Shown piece by piece: positions 30,217 through 39,023 of a stretch of DNA of 64,000 bases; the stretch's first letter is position 1, and every line of letters starts with the position of its first letter. The DNA comes from Bosea vaviloviae (lineage in GTDB: Bacteria; Pseudomonadota; Alphaproteobacteria; Rhizobiales; Beijerinckiaceae): assembly GCF_001741865.1 (NCBI RefSeq), contig NZ_CP017147.1, positions 1,267,001 through 1,331,000 on the forward strand, read 5' to 3'. The position numbers were made by a program, and so were the translations under genes. The notes beneath the pieces were generated by a model that worked only from the letters and a program-made list of their open reading frames with translations, did no database searches and was not told the origin of the DNA.

Positions 30217-30300
30217 GGCAAGCCACGCATTCACCGTTCCACTGGTGCCGCCGCGCTGACCTTGCCGGCTTGGCCGCACCGGCTGTTCCAAGGATCCATA

Positions 30301-31878
30301 ATGGTCACGATGTCCCGGGTCACGATATCCCGCCGCCGCTTCCTGGAAGGCGCGATCGCCACCCCCATCGCGCTCAACGCCCAGCCGGGCTTCGCCGCCG
30401 GCGAGACCCGCCCGAATTTCACCGTAGCTGTCGCCGATCTGCCGGCGACGCTGGAGCCGGCCCGTGAACTCTCCAATGTCGGCACGCGCGTCACCTATTC
30501 GATCTTCGACACGCTGATCCGGCGCGATTTCCTCGGTACGGCCGATGGCGGCGGCTCGGAGCTCAAGCCGCATCTCGCGACCAAATGGGAGCGTGTCTCG
30601 CCGCAGGAATTGATCGTCACGCTGCGCCAGGGCGTGAAGTTCCATAACGGCGACGAACTCACTTCCGAGGATGTCGCCTATACCTTTCGTGACGGCCGCC
30701 TTTGGGGCGACAAGGCCCAGATCCCGGGCGGCAAGGCTTATTTCGGCGTGCTGGCCGGCGTCGAGCCGATTGACCGCTACAGCGTGCGTTTCCGTACCAG
30801 GACACCCGACGTCTTGCTGGAGCAGCGGCTCGCCTCCTGGTGCGCCTGGATCGTCAACAAGCGCGCCTATGAGGCGATGGGCTTCGAGGCCTATTCGAGA
30901 AAGCCCGTCGCGACCGGCCCCTACCGGGTCGTGTCGCACAGCGCCGCCGACGCGACCGTGCTCGAGGCCTTCGACGATTATTTCATGGCCAGGCCGTCGG
31001 CCAAACGCGTCATCTTCAAGCGCGTGCCGGAACTGGCCGCCCGCGTCGCCGGGCTCGTGGCGGGTGACTACGACCTCATCACCAATATTCCGCCGGACCA
31101 GATGAGCATCGTCGCCGACTACAAGGACATCGACGTGCGCTCGGTCGTGCTGGCGAACGTGCATGTGCTCGCCTTCAACGACCAGGACAAGCTGCTTTCC
31201 GACAAGCGCATCCGCCAGGCGCTGGTCTGCGCCATCGACCGCCAGAAGCTCGTCGACACGCTGTGGCAGGGCACGGCCCTGGTGCCGGCCAGCCACAATT
31301 TCCCCGAATACGGCGAGATGTTCGTCGAGGGGCGCAAGCTGCCCTATGACCCAGCGAGGGCGAAGGCGCTGCTGAAGCAGGCAGGCTACAAGGGCGAGCC
31401 GGTCGTCTACCGGACGATGGCCAACTACTACACCAACGCGCTCGAAGCCGCGCAGGTCCTGGTCGAGCAATGGAAGGCGGTTGGCCTCAACGCCTCGCTG
31501 CAGGTCGTCGAGAACTCGGCCCAGTTGCGCGGCGCCGGTTCGCAGATCTTCAATTGGTCGAACTCGACCCGCCTGCCCGACCCGCTTGGCTCGATCTGGG
31601 TGGCCTGGGGACCGGCCGGCGAGATCCAGGTCTCGAAGTTCTGGAGCTCGGCGGGGGCCTTCAACAAGGCCGGCAATGCGCTCGAGGCCGAGATCGATCC
31701 GGTGAAGCGCAAGGCCCTCTTCACCGAGATGCTCGAGATCTGGGAGGACGAGGCGCCGGCCACGATCCTCTACCAGCCGAGCGAAGCCTACGCGATCAAG
31801 AAGTCGATCGCCTGGCGGCCGACCACCTTCTATTTCATGGATCTGCGGCCCGACAACCTGTCCTTCGGCCGCAGCTGA
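30301..31878 (+). CDS. ABC transporter solute-binding protein, family 5, Tat-exported
   Basis: From the ATG at 30301 the protein has 525 residues. The twin-arginine-type signal SRRRFLEG is near residue 10. The mature domain has the family 5 pattern LRQGVKFHNGDELTSEDVAY near residue 110. It is the last gene of the permease/GDPD operon and is followed by a clear terminator. Ligand identity is unknown. The flanking phosphodiesterases suggest a phosphodiester rather than a peptide, which is inference. Confidence 0.9.
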   Translation: MVTMSRVTISRRRFLEGAIATPIALNAQPGFAAGETRPNFTVAVADLPATLEPARELSNVGTRVTYSIFDTLIRRDFLGTADGGGSELKPHLATKWERVSPQELIVTLRQGVKFHNGDELTSEDVAYTFRDGRLWGDKAQIPGGKAYFGVLAGVEPIDRYSVRFRTRTPDVLLEQRLASWCAWIVNKRAYEAMGFEAYSRKPVATGPYRVVSHSAADATVLEAFDDYFMARPSAKRVIFKRVPELAARVAGLVAGDYDLITNIPPDQMSIVADYKDIDVRSVVLANVHVLAFNDQDKLLSDKRIRQALVCAIDRQKLVDTLWQGTALVPASHNFPEYGEMFVEGRKLPYDPARAKALLKQAGYKGEPVVYRTMANYYTNALEAAQVLVEQWKAVGLNASLQVVENSAQLRGAGSQIFNWSNSTRLPDPLGSIWVAWGPAGEIQVSKFWSSAGAFNKAGNALEAEIDPVKRKALFTEMLEIWEDEAPATILYQPSEAYAIKKSIAWRPTTFYFMDLRPDNLSFGRS

Positions 31879-31896
31879 AAGCTGCGCGCGAATATG

Positions 31897-31923
31897 GAAA
31901 AGGGCGGCTTTGCCGCCCTTTTC
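31897..31923. terminator. Bidirectional rho-independent terminator
   Basis: GAAAAGGGCGGC, a TTT loop and GCCGCCCTTTTC form a perfect stem-loop, followed by TTTTTG on the plus strand and preceded by an A-rich run. It lies 19 nt after the + strand binding protein and 41 nt beyond the end of the - strand phosphodiesterase gene, so it can serve both transcripts. Confidence 0.9.
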
Positions 31924-31963
31924 TTTTTGATCTCGCAGGTGATGGGAGGTCGGGTGTGCGCCC

Positions 31964-33436
31964 TCAGTGCCCGCCGCCCAGGATGAAGCGGCGGCCATCC
32001 TGCTCGACGATATCGACATGCTGGCTGAAGCCGCCGCGACCGGCCGAATGGCGTGCGATGCGTGCCTCCTCGCGGGCGGGGCGGGCGAGGTTTCGGCCCT
32101 GCATGGTCTGCGCCGGGGCTATCCCGAGCAGGCCGAGGACGGTCGGGCCGATATCGATGATGCCGGCGGGCGCTGAGGACAGGGAGCCGCGCCCCTCCGT
32201 CGTCTCGGCTGCGACGATGAGCACGGTGTTGAGCTCGTGCGGATTGATGCCGCCATGCATGCCGCCGCCGAGCGGCACGTCGCCCGGCGTCATCGTTCCC
32301 AGGCCCGGCAGGCCGTATTGGTCGGCCGCGAGATCCGATTTCAGGATGAACATCAGGTCCGGCTGGCGCTCATGCCCATTGCCCAGCAGCGCGAGGGACA
32401 AGCTGCCGCCCACCACGCCATCGACCTCGTTGCGGGCGGGCGAGAAGACATGCCCGACGGCCGGCTGCTGCATCAGCCAATGGGCGATGCGTTCAACGCC
32501 GTCGCGCTCGTCGTTGAGGCGGCGGATCTCGCCGCTGATGCCGCCGGTGGCGACGAAGGCCGCGCCATCGAATTCGTCGCGCTGGGCGACCGCAAAACCC
32601 GCTTGGCGGGCGTCGTCGAAGAGTGGGTGGATGGCGCGGGTCGAGATCTGGCCGTGGTCGGAGGCAACGATGACGGCGATGCGCTCCGCATCCGGCTGGG
32701 CGTCGACCCAGTCCAGGATGGCGCCGAAGGCCTTGTCGGCTTCCTGCAGCCCGGCCTTGGCTTCGGGCGAGCCGAGGCCCTTGTAGTGGAAGGTCGTGTC
32801 GGGCTCGTTGAACCAGACCAGCGCGACATCCGGAGCGAGCACCGGCAAGACATGCTCGACCATCAGCCGCGCGGCGTAGCGCAACTCGCCCAGGCGCGGC
32901 ATCTCGCGCTCCGGCAGCGGGCCGATTTTCTCCAGCGCCTCGGCCACTGCATGGGGCGTCTGGGTGCCGTCGGCGCCATGCATCGAGAAGGTCCAGTGGC
33001 CATTGTCGCGGGCGCGGGGGTTGATGAAATGCGCCGAGCCGGGCGAACCCGTATGCACCACGGCAAGCCGCCGCCCGGCGCGGGCGAGAACGTCGCCGAA
33101 GGTATCCACATCGAGGAGGCGCCCGCCATGATGGGCTTCGATCCGGCGAAGATGGTCGACCCGGCCGGTGTCGAAGACATGCTCGGGCATGGCGGCGGCA
33201 TGGTAGAAGGCGTTGCCGACGATGCCATGCGTGGTCGGCGGCGCGCCGGTGGCGATCGCGCTCGTGCAGACGCGCGTCAGTGAGGGGAAGACACTGCGCG
33301 CCTGCCGAAACCAGGTGCCGCGCGCCGCCAGGCGCAGGATGTTCGGCGTTAGCTCGGGCGTCACCATGTCGGGCCGGAGACCATCGAACACTGCCACGAT
33401 CACCCGGTCAGTGGTCGCCTGTTCACTCTGCGCCAT
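31964..33436 (-). CDS. Alkaline-phosphatase-superfamily phosphodiesterase (nucleotide pyrophosphatase type)
   Basis: From the ATG at 33436 (ribosome site ggaga) it has 490 residues. Metal and catalytic motifs are complete: VFDGLRPD, FPSLTR with the Thr nucleophile, WFNEPDTTFH, VASDHGQIS and GGMHGGINPHE. This set defines type I phosphodiesterase/nucleotide pyrophosphatases. There is no obvious signal peptide. It is the third gene of a minus-strand operon with the two Dpp-type ATPases, beginning 42 nt past the ATPase stop. With the GDPD on the opposite strand, the locus has two phosphodiesterases of unrelated folds. Confidence 0.87.
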   Translation of the reverse strand: MAQSEQATTDRVIVAVFDGLRPDMVTPELTPNILRLAARGTWFRQARSVFPSLTRVCTSAIATGAPPTTHGIVGNAFYHAAAMPEHVFDTGRVDHLRRIEAHHGGRLLDVDTFGDVLARAGRRLAVVHTGSPGSAHFINPRARDNGHWTFSMHGADGTQTPHAVAEALEKIGPLPEREMPRLGELRYAARLMVEHVLPVLAPDVALVWFNEPDTTFHYKGLGSPEAKAGLQEADKAFGAILDWVDAQPDAERIAVIVASDHGQISTRAIHPLFDDARQAGFAVAQRDEFDGAAFVATGGISGEIRRLNDERDGVERIAHWLMQQPAVGHVFSPARNEVDGVVGGSLSLALLGNGHERQPDLMFILKSDLAADQYGLPGLGTMTPGDVPLGGGMHGGINPHELNTVLIVAAETTEGRGSLSSAPAGIIDIGPTVLGLLGIAPAQTMQGRNLARPAREEARIARHSAGRGGFSQHVDIVEQDGRRFILGGGH

Positions 33437-33477
33437 CAGTTTGTCTCCGAAGGGTATGGAAGCGGTTCCTGACGCAG

Positions 33478-34467
33478 TCAGGCGGCTACGGCAACCGGGC
33501 TGTCGACCGCCGGCGCGAGATGGCAGGCGGCGAGCCGCCCATCCGCCACGCGCCGCAGGGCCGGAGCGTCCGTCGCGCACCGCGCCATGGCGCGCGGGCA
33601 GCGCGGATGAAAGGCGCAGCCGCTTGGCCGGTCAACCGGATTGGGCGGATCGCCCGACAGCACGATGCGCTCGCGCATGCGCCGCCAGGGCGTCGGCACC
33701 GCCGAGACCAGCGCCTCGGTATAGGGATGGGCCGGTGCATGGAACAGCGCATCGGGCGGCCCCTGCTCGACGATGCGGCCGAGATACATCACGGCAACCT
33801 CGTCGGCGATCTGGCGCACCACCTTGAGGTCGTGGCTGATGAAGAGATAGGCCATGCCGAAGCGCCCCTGCAGATCCTGCAGCAGGTTGATGACCTGCGC
33901 CGCGACGGAAACGTCGAGCGCCGAGATCGGCTCGTCGCAGACCACGAGCCTGGGGTCGAGCACCAGCGCGCGCGCCAGCACCACGCGTTGGCGCTGGCCG
34001 CCCGATAATTCATGCGGATATCGGTGAAACAGGTCGGGACGCAGCCCCACCGCCTCGAACAGCGACAGCGCCCGCTCCTGCCGCGCCCCAGGGCCGGTTT
34101 CGAGATCGTGGATCTGCAGCGGCTCGACGACCTGCTCTCCGACCGTCAGGCGCCGGTCGAGCGCCGCCAGCGGGTCCTGGGGGACCATCTGCATGGAACG
34201 GCGCATGGCGCGCCATCTGGCATCGCGCACCGCCGTGACCGGCTCGCCGGCAAAATCGATCCGGCCGGAGGAAGCCGCGAGCAGGCCCAGCACCAGCTTG
34301 GCCGTGGTCGACTTGCCGCAGCCCGACTCGCCGACGATGCCGAGCGTGCGGCGGGCGTCGAGCGAGAAGCTCACCCCATCGACAGCGTGCAGCAGGCGCC
34401 GCTCGCCGCGCTCGCCAGCGACGGGATAGTGCCGCGCCAGATCCTTCACCGTCAGAAGCGCGCTCAT
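33478..34467 (-). CDS. ABC transporter ATP-binding protein, DppF/OppF type
   Basis: The protein has 329 residues. Walker A GESGCGKSTTAK is followed by the signature LSGGQRQRVVLARAL and Walker B LVVCDEPISALD. The C-terminal oligopeptide-transport domain contains a Cys-rich segment (GCAFHPRCPRAMARC). It begins within the stop codon of the DppD-like gene (4-nt overlap, 34464-34467). It is one of the two nucleotide-binding subunits for the permeases at 27586-29414. Confidence 0.94.
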   Translation of the reverse strand: MSALLTVKDLARHYPVAGERGERRLLHAVDGVSFSLDARRTLGIVGESGCGKSTTAKLVLGLLAASSGRIDFAGEPVTAVRDARWRAMRRSMQMVPQDPLAALDRRLTVGEQVVEPLQIHDLETGPGARQERALSLFEAVGLRPDLFHRYPHELSGGQRQRVVLARALVLDPRLVVCDEPISALDVSVAAQVINLLQDLQGRFGMAYLFISHDLKVVRQIADEVAVMYLGRIVEQGPPDALFHAPAHPYTEALVSAVPTPWRRMRERIVLSGDPPNPVDRPSGCAFHPRCPRAMARCATDAPALRRVADGRLAACHLAPAVDSPVAVAA

Positions 34468-35594
34468 GACGACAGCCCGACAAGCTCGTCCAGGCGCTGC
34501 TCACGCTGATCCGAGGCCCGCTGCTCCGGGCTGCCTTGCCAGCGCGGCAAGGCATCGAGCCGCAGGCAGGCGGATTGGCGGACGCCGCCCACTGGTGCGA
34601 GCGGCGGCGGCTCGATTTGGCAGATGGCGGCAGCCGAGGCGCAGCGCGGCGCGAAGGCGCAGCCTGGCGGCATCGCATCGGGCGAGGGCACCGTGCCGGG
34701 CACCGGCGTCAGGCGCAGGCGTGGCCCCTCCAGCTCCGGCAGGGCGGCGAGCAGCCCTCGCGTATAGGGATGGTGCGGCTGATGCAGCAGCGTCGAGGTC
34801 GCTGCGGTCTCCACGACGCGGCCGGCATACATGACGGCGACACGGTCGCAGAGATCGGCCACGACGCCGAGATCATGCGAGATCAGCACGAGGCCCATGC
34901 CGGTATCGCGGCGGATGTCTCGGATGAGATCGAGGATCTGGGCCTGGATGGTGGCGTCGAGCGCGGTCGTCGGCTCGTCGGCGACCAGCACGTCGGGCTC
35001 GCCGGCCAGCGCGATCGCGATCATCACGCGCTGGTTCATGCCGCCCGACAATTCATGCGGGTATTGCCGCAGCCGGCGCGGCGCGTCGGCGATGCCGACA
35101 CGGTCGAGCAGGCGTAGCGCTTCCGCCTGCCCGGCCGCGCTGGAGAGGCCGCGATGCAGTCGCAGCGCCTCGCCGATCTGCGTGCCGATGCGATGCACCG
35201 GATTGAGCGAACTCGTCGGATCCTGGAAGATCAGGCCGATCCGGCCGCCGCGGATGCGCGCGATCTCGCGCTCGCCGAGATGCGTGATGTCCTGGCCCGA
35301 GAGCAGAACCTTGCCCGAGGTGGCGACGCCCTTGCCGAGAAGCCGCAAGGCCGCAAGCCAGGTGACGCTCTTGCCGCAGCCGGATTCGCCGACGATGCCG
35401 AGCGCCTCCCCCGGTGCAAGCGTGAGATCGACGCCATGCACGACCCGGGTCGCGCCATGGCCGTTGCGGAACGAGACCGTGAAGGCCTCCAGCGCCAACA
35501 GCGGGGGAGAAGGCGGTGTCGTGCCCCCCGAGCGAGGGATCGCGGAGGGCGAGACCTCCTGCGGGGTCGAGTGATGTGTCGGAGCGTCGCTCAT
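34464..35594 (-). CDS. ABC transporter ATP-binding protein, DppD/OppD type
   Basis: From the ATG at 35594 it has 376 residues. Residues 1-30 are Ser/Pro-rich and unusual for the family. Then come Walker A GESGCGKSVTW, signature LSGGMNQRVMIAIAL and Walker B VLVADEPTTALD. The C-terminal motif GCAFAPRCASAAAIC is the OppD-type cysteine cluster. Upstream in-frame ATG codons (for example 35612) remain possible. It heads the minus-strand operon; its promoter should lie in the AT-richer gap before the chemoreceptor gene. Confidence 0.92.
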   Translation of the reverse strand: MSDAPTHHSTPQEVSPSAIPRSGGTTPPSPPLLALEAFTVSFRNGHGATRVVHGVDLTLAPGEALGIVGESGCGKSVTWLAALRLLGKGVATSGKVLLSGQDITHLGEREIARIRGGRIGLIFQDPTSSLNPVHRIGTQIGEALRLHRGLSSAAGQAEALRLLDRVGIADAPRRLRQYPHELSGGMNQRVMIAIALAGEPDVLVADEPTTALDATIQAQILDLIRDIRRDTGMGLVLISHDLGVVADLCDRVAVMYAGRVVETAATSTLLHQPHHPYTRGLLAALPELEGPRLRLTPVPGTVPSPDAMPPGCAFAPRCASAAAICQIEPPPLAPVGGVRQSACLRLDALPRWQGSPEQRASDQREQRLDELVGLSS

Positions 35595-35983
35595 GGCGGC
35601 CGAACTACGCATCAGCCGATGACTATCCGATGACACTATCGTCACAGAAGGCCGGTCACCAGGTCGATCCGACAGTATGGCTGGAAACCGGGCTGAGCCT
35701 TCATCCCGAGACGCTGCGCAGCGGCATCTCGAAGCATGGGAGCCGTGTTCCAAGGCGGCGCTTCAGTAATATCCAATAAATGGCATCATATGAAGAAATA
35801 ATCGCTGCAACGTCAAGTTGTTTTGGAACGTATTCATCTGTACTGATTTTTTCGCCTGTATCGCGGCGTTGAAAGTTTCGAGCCCATGCGTTGAGTATGG
35901 GGGTAATCCTGAAATTAATCAGCTTTTCATTATTATAGACAAATCTGAGGCGTTCCTGGGCTCGTCACGCCGCCCATTCAACA
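35595..35983. other. AT-rich divergent promoter region
   Basis: This 389-bp gap lies between the divergent ATPase and chemoreceptor genes. From about 35765 to 35950 it is clearly AT-richer than the surroundings (aataaatggcatcatatg, tcattattatag). No gene or strong inverted repeat is seen. Promoters for both sides are expected here. Confidence 0.45.
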
Positions 35984-38029
35984 ATGAGCCGCCTCATGAA
36001 GAAGCTCTTTCTATTTCGGCTGCCGATCGCGACCCGCCTGGCTATCGTCGGGGTCCTTATCGTGGGCGCGGCGGTGGCCGCATCCGTCCTGGTTTCGATC
36101 CATGCCGCCGACAAGGCGATGCGCGAGCGGGCGCAGTCCAGCCTCTCGGTCAACATCAACCTGCTGCGCGATATCCTCGTCGCCAAGGGCGAGCCGAGGC
36201 TGGAGGGCGACAAGCTCTATTTCGGTGCTGAGCCGGTGAATGGCAATTTCGCTGCCGTCGACAAGGTCAAGGCGCTGGCCGGCAGCGTGGCGACGGTCTT
36301 CATGGGCGATGTGCGCGTTGCCACCAACGTGCAGAAGCCCGACGGCTCGCGCGCCGTCGGCACCAAGCTCGCTGCGGGCTCCGCCTATGACAGCGTGTTC
36401 AAGGATCGAAAGACCTATTCCGGCGCGGCCGACATTCTGGGCCTGCCCTATTTCACGATCTATGAGCCGATCATCCAGAAATCGAACAACCAGGTCATCG
36501 GCATCCTGTTCGTCGGCATCAGGCAGGCCGACTTCCTGGTCGTGATCGACGAGATGATCTGGGGCAACGTGATCGCCGGATTGCTGATCGCGTTGGTGGG
36601 CGGCGCCGTGCTGCTGCTGGTCCTGCGCCGCATGATGAAGCCGCTGGGCAGCCTGAAGGCGGCGATGCACCGGCTTGCTTCGGGCGATATCGAGGCGACC
36701 ATCCCCGTCATCCGCAGCCGCGACGAGATCGCGGCGATGGCCGATGCGGTCGGCGTCCTGCGCAGCGCCGCGATCGAGAAGGCGGCGCTTGAAACCGCTG
36801 CCGTCGCGCAAGCGCGCCTGATCGAAGACACCCGCCGCGCGACCGAAGCCGAGCGTCTGACGGGAGCACAGCAGCAGCTCGAGCAGGCGAAGGAGCTGGA
36901 GAATGTCGTCACGGAGCTGGCTCGCGGCCTCGCCGAACTGTCCTATGGCAACCTGACGCATCGCATCGAGATCGCGGTTCCGGCGGCCTATGAGCAGCTT
37001 CGCGACGACTTCAACACCACCGTCGATCGCCTGTCCTCGACGGTGCGTACGATCCAGACGACCTCTGCGGATGTGGGCTTGGCCGCCCGCGAGATCACCA
37101 TGGGTGCTGACGATCTGTCGAAGCGCACCGAGGAGCAGGCGAGCTCGCTGGAGGAGACCGCAGCCACGACCGAGGAGCTCGCAGCCTCGGTGAAGGCCTC
37201 GGCCCAGGCCTCGAAGAACGCCGCCGCGATCGCGACCGAGGCCATGCAGGCGGCGCAGACCGGCGGCACGATCGCGACCGAAGCCGTGGCTGCGATGGCC
37301 CGGATCGAGAGCGCCTCGCAGAAGATCTCCGACATCATCCGGGTGATCGACGACATCGCCTTCCAGACCAACCTCCTGGCGCTGAACGCGGCGGTCGAGG
37401 CGGCACGCGCCGGTGATGCCGGCAAGGGCTTTGCCGTCGTCGCCTCGGAGGTCCGCACGCTGGCGCAGCGTTCAAGCGCCGCCGCCAAGGATATCTCCGG
37501 CCTGATCTCGTCCTCCAACATGGAGGTCGATGCCGGCGTCAAGCTGGTGCGCCAGGCCGGCGACGCCCTGACCCAGATCCTGGCGGCCTCGCAGAAGGTC
37601 GCGGCGACCATCGCCGAGATCTCGGCGGCGTCTGGCGAACAGGCCAACGGCATCGACGAGATGAGCCAGGCTGTCGCCCATCTCGACGAGATGACGCAGG
37701 CCAATGCGGCGCTCTCCGAACAAAGCGCGGCCTCCGCCTCCTCGCTGTCCTCGCGCATCGGTGAGCTCAACAACCTCGTCGCGGCCTTCAGGACTGGCCC
37801 TGAGGCTGCAACCGGCTCATCGGCCAATTACGCCCCGGCCCCAGTGAGGGCTACAGCGTCCGGCACGGCTTCCGAGCCCGAGCGCCTGCGTAAGCTCGCC
37901 GAAGCCGCCTTCGGGCAATCCCGGGCGCAGGCTCCAGCCAGATCCGCTCCCGTCCCGGCGCGGGCCTCTGCACCGGCCAAGCGCGCCGTCAACGGCCGCG
38001 CCAATGACGCCGGCTGGGAGGAGTTCTGA
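35984..38029 (+). CDS. Methyl-accepting chemotaxis protein with periplasmic Cache-like domain and CheR pentapeptide
   Basis: This 681-residue receptor has a membrane helix (about 17-40) and a periplasmic sensor of about 150 residues, with [19 protein letters not shown] fitting a single Cache-type fold. A second helix (about 190-215), a HAMP domain and a long methyl-accepting coiled coil follow, with tip [20 protein letters not shown] near 470. The last five residues, GWEEF, match the xWxxF tether to which CheR (and CheB) bind, after a flexible Ala/Pro-rich linker. That makes it a high-abundance-type receptor able to assist others. An ATG at 35996 is an alternative start. Confidence 0.94.
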   Translation: MSRLMKKLFLFRLPIATRLAIVGVLIVGAAVAASVLVSIHAADKAMRERAQSSLSVNINLLRDILVAKGEPRLEGDKLYFGAEPVNGNFAAVDKVKALAGSVATVFMGDVRVATNVQKPDGSRAVGTKLAAGSAYDSVFKDRKTYSGAADILGLPYFTIYEPIIQKSNNQVIGILFVGIRQADFLVVIDEMIWGNVIAGLLIALVGGAVLLLVLRRMMKPLGSLKAAMHRLASGDIEATIPVIRSRDEIAAMADAVGVLRSAAIEKAALETAAVAQARLIEDTRRATEAERLTGAQQQLEQAKELENVVTELARGLAELSYGNLTHRIEIAVPAAYEQLRDDFNTTVDRLSSTVRTIQTTSADVGLAAREITMGADDLSKRTEEQASSLEETAATTEELAASVKASAQASKNAAAIATEAMQAAQTGGTIATEAVAAMARIESASQKISDIIRVIDDIAFQTNLLALNAAVEAARAGDAGKGFAVVASEVRTLAQRSSAAAKDISGLISSSNMEVDAGVKLVRQAGDALTQILAASQKVAATIAEISAASGEQANGIDEMSQAVAHLDEMTQANAALSEQSAASASSLSSRIGELNNLVAAFRTGPEAATGSSANYAPAPVRATASGTASEPERLRKLAEAAFGQSRAQAPARSAPVPARASAPAKRAVNGRANDAGWEEF

Positions 38030-38060
38030 GCGGCGAAACCACGCCCTCAGGCCAGCCCCT

Positions 38061-38726
38061 TCAAGGAACCCAGGGCTGCGAGGGCGGGACGGCAGGGAAG
38101 CTGTCCTCGATCACGCCGTAATGCGCATCGCGCGGGATATTGGCCGCTCCGCCCTGGATCGGCACGATATCCTGCGGACAGGCGGAGAAGGCGACCACGC
38201 AGTCCATATCGGCGCGCAGGCTCATGTAATCGCCCGCCCGGCCCGGTGTCGGCGCGGTCTTGAGGCTGCGCCCATCAGCCTGCACGGCGATGTTCATGAA
38301 GATATTGAACGAGGCCAGGATCGGCCGCGGCGCCGTCAGGCCGATCTCCGCGAGGCCTTCGAACATATTGTCCAGGCAGTTGCGGTGATAGCCTTGGACG
38401 CCGAGGCGGTGGTAGCGATGGCAGTCGCAGGCCGCCATGAAGGTGTCGTGGATACCGGGCGAGGTGTCCTCGACCAGCGTCAGGATCGGGTTGCGGTAAG
38501 TGCTGACGAAGCTGTCGCCGATGATCGGGTTGAGCCGCTGGCTCCAGACGCGGCTCGCCTCCATCGACATGTGCTCGTCGAGATCATGGCCGTTCCAGGC
38601 CCAGCAATCGACGACCTGGGTGCCATGGGTGTTGATCAATCGCACGGTCTGGCCGGCCTTGAGCCGGAGCGCCTTGCCATGGCCGGCGGGAATGGTCGTC
38701 AGCAGCAGGGACATGTTGCGCGTCAT
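38061..38726 (-). CDS. DUF1989 / urea-carboxylase-associated family protein
   Basis: The protein has 221 residues. Conserved pieces include LINTHGTQVVDCWAWNGHD, FMAACDCHRYHRLG, HRNCLDNM and VAFSACPQDIVPIQGG; the last carries the Cys-Pro-Gln-Asp block of the family. Members sit next to urea carboxylase or amine-utilisation genes and are thought to process or sense a small amide, with no firm reaction known to me. None of those enzymes is nearby. Its ATG overlaps the stop of a truncated paralogue by 3 nt, so the two were once a coupled pair. Confidence 0.85.
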   Translation of the reverse strand: MTRNMSLLLTTIPAGHGKALRLKAGQTVRLINTHGTQVVDCWAWNGHDLDEHMSMEASRVWSQRLNPIIGDSFVSTYRNPILTLVEDTSPGIHDTFMAACDCHRYHRLGVQGYHRNCLDNMFEGLAEIGLTAPRPILASFNIFMNIAVQADGRSLKTAPTPGRAGDYMSLRADMDCVVAFSACPQDIVPIQGGAANIPRDAHYGVIEDSFPAVPPSQPWVP

Positions 38727-38890
38727 TCCACCGTGAAATGCGCTTCGGTCGGCATATGGCCGACGCCGTTGATCGGCAGGATGTCCTGCGGGCAGGCGCT
38801 GAAGGCGATGACGAGATCCATCTCGGCGCGTAGCGCGACATAGCTGCCGGGGGTCGAGACCGGCGCTTCGAAGGAGAGCGAGCGGTCGGG
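38723..38890 (-). pseudogene. C-terminal remnant of a second DUF1989 gene
   Basis: In one minus-strand frame about 55 codons read DRSLSFEAPVSTPGSY, ALRAEMDLVIAFSACPQD and MPTEAHFTVE, then stop at 38723. They align with the end of the intact neighbour (VAFSACPQDIVPI). No start codon or N-terminal three quarters exists upstream, so this is a truncated gene. The left boundary is approximate. Confidence 0.78.
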
Positions 38891-38971
38891 CCTATGAGAA
38901 AAGCCGGCCCTTGTCCTCGCCCGGCCAGCTCTTCGCCAATCTCCTCATCGCCGCGCATGAGGGCGGCTTTG

Positions 38972-38996
38972 CTAAAGCGTTTTCGAGCGAAGTGGA
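38972..38996. repeat. 25-bp dispersed repeat, copy 1
   Basis: The 25 bases are identical to 57412-57436 on the same strand (both contain GCGTTTTCGAGCGAAGTGGA). This copy lies between the DUF1989 remnant and the hydroxyacid dehydrogenase gene. Confidence 0.8.
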
Positions 38997-39023
38997 CGCA
39001 GCGGGTCCAAAGCCTGGTGGCGG

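Noticed and set aside
29962..32019. Minus-strand ORF of 685 codons opposite the binding protein
   Set aside because: It is antisense to a well-supported Tat-exported binding protein and crosses the terminator.
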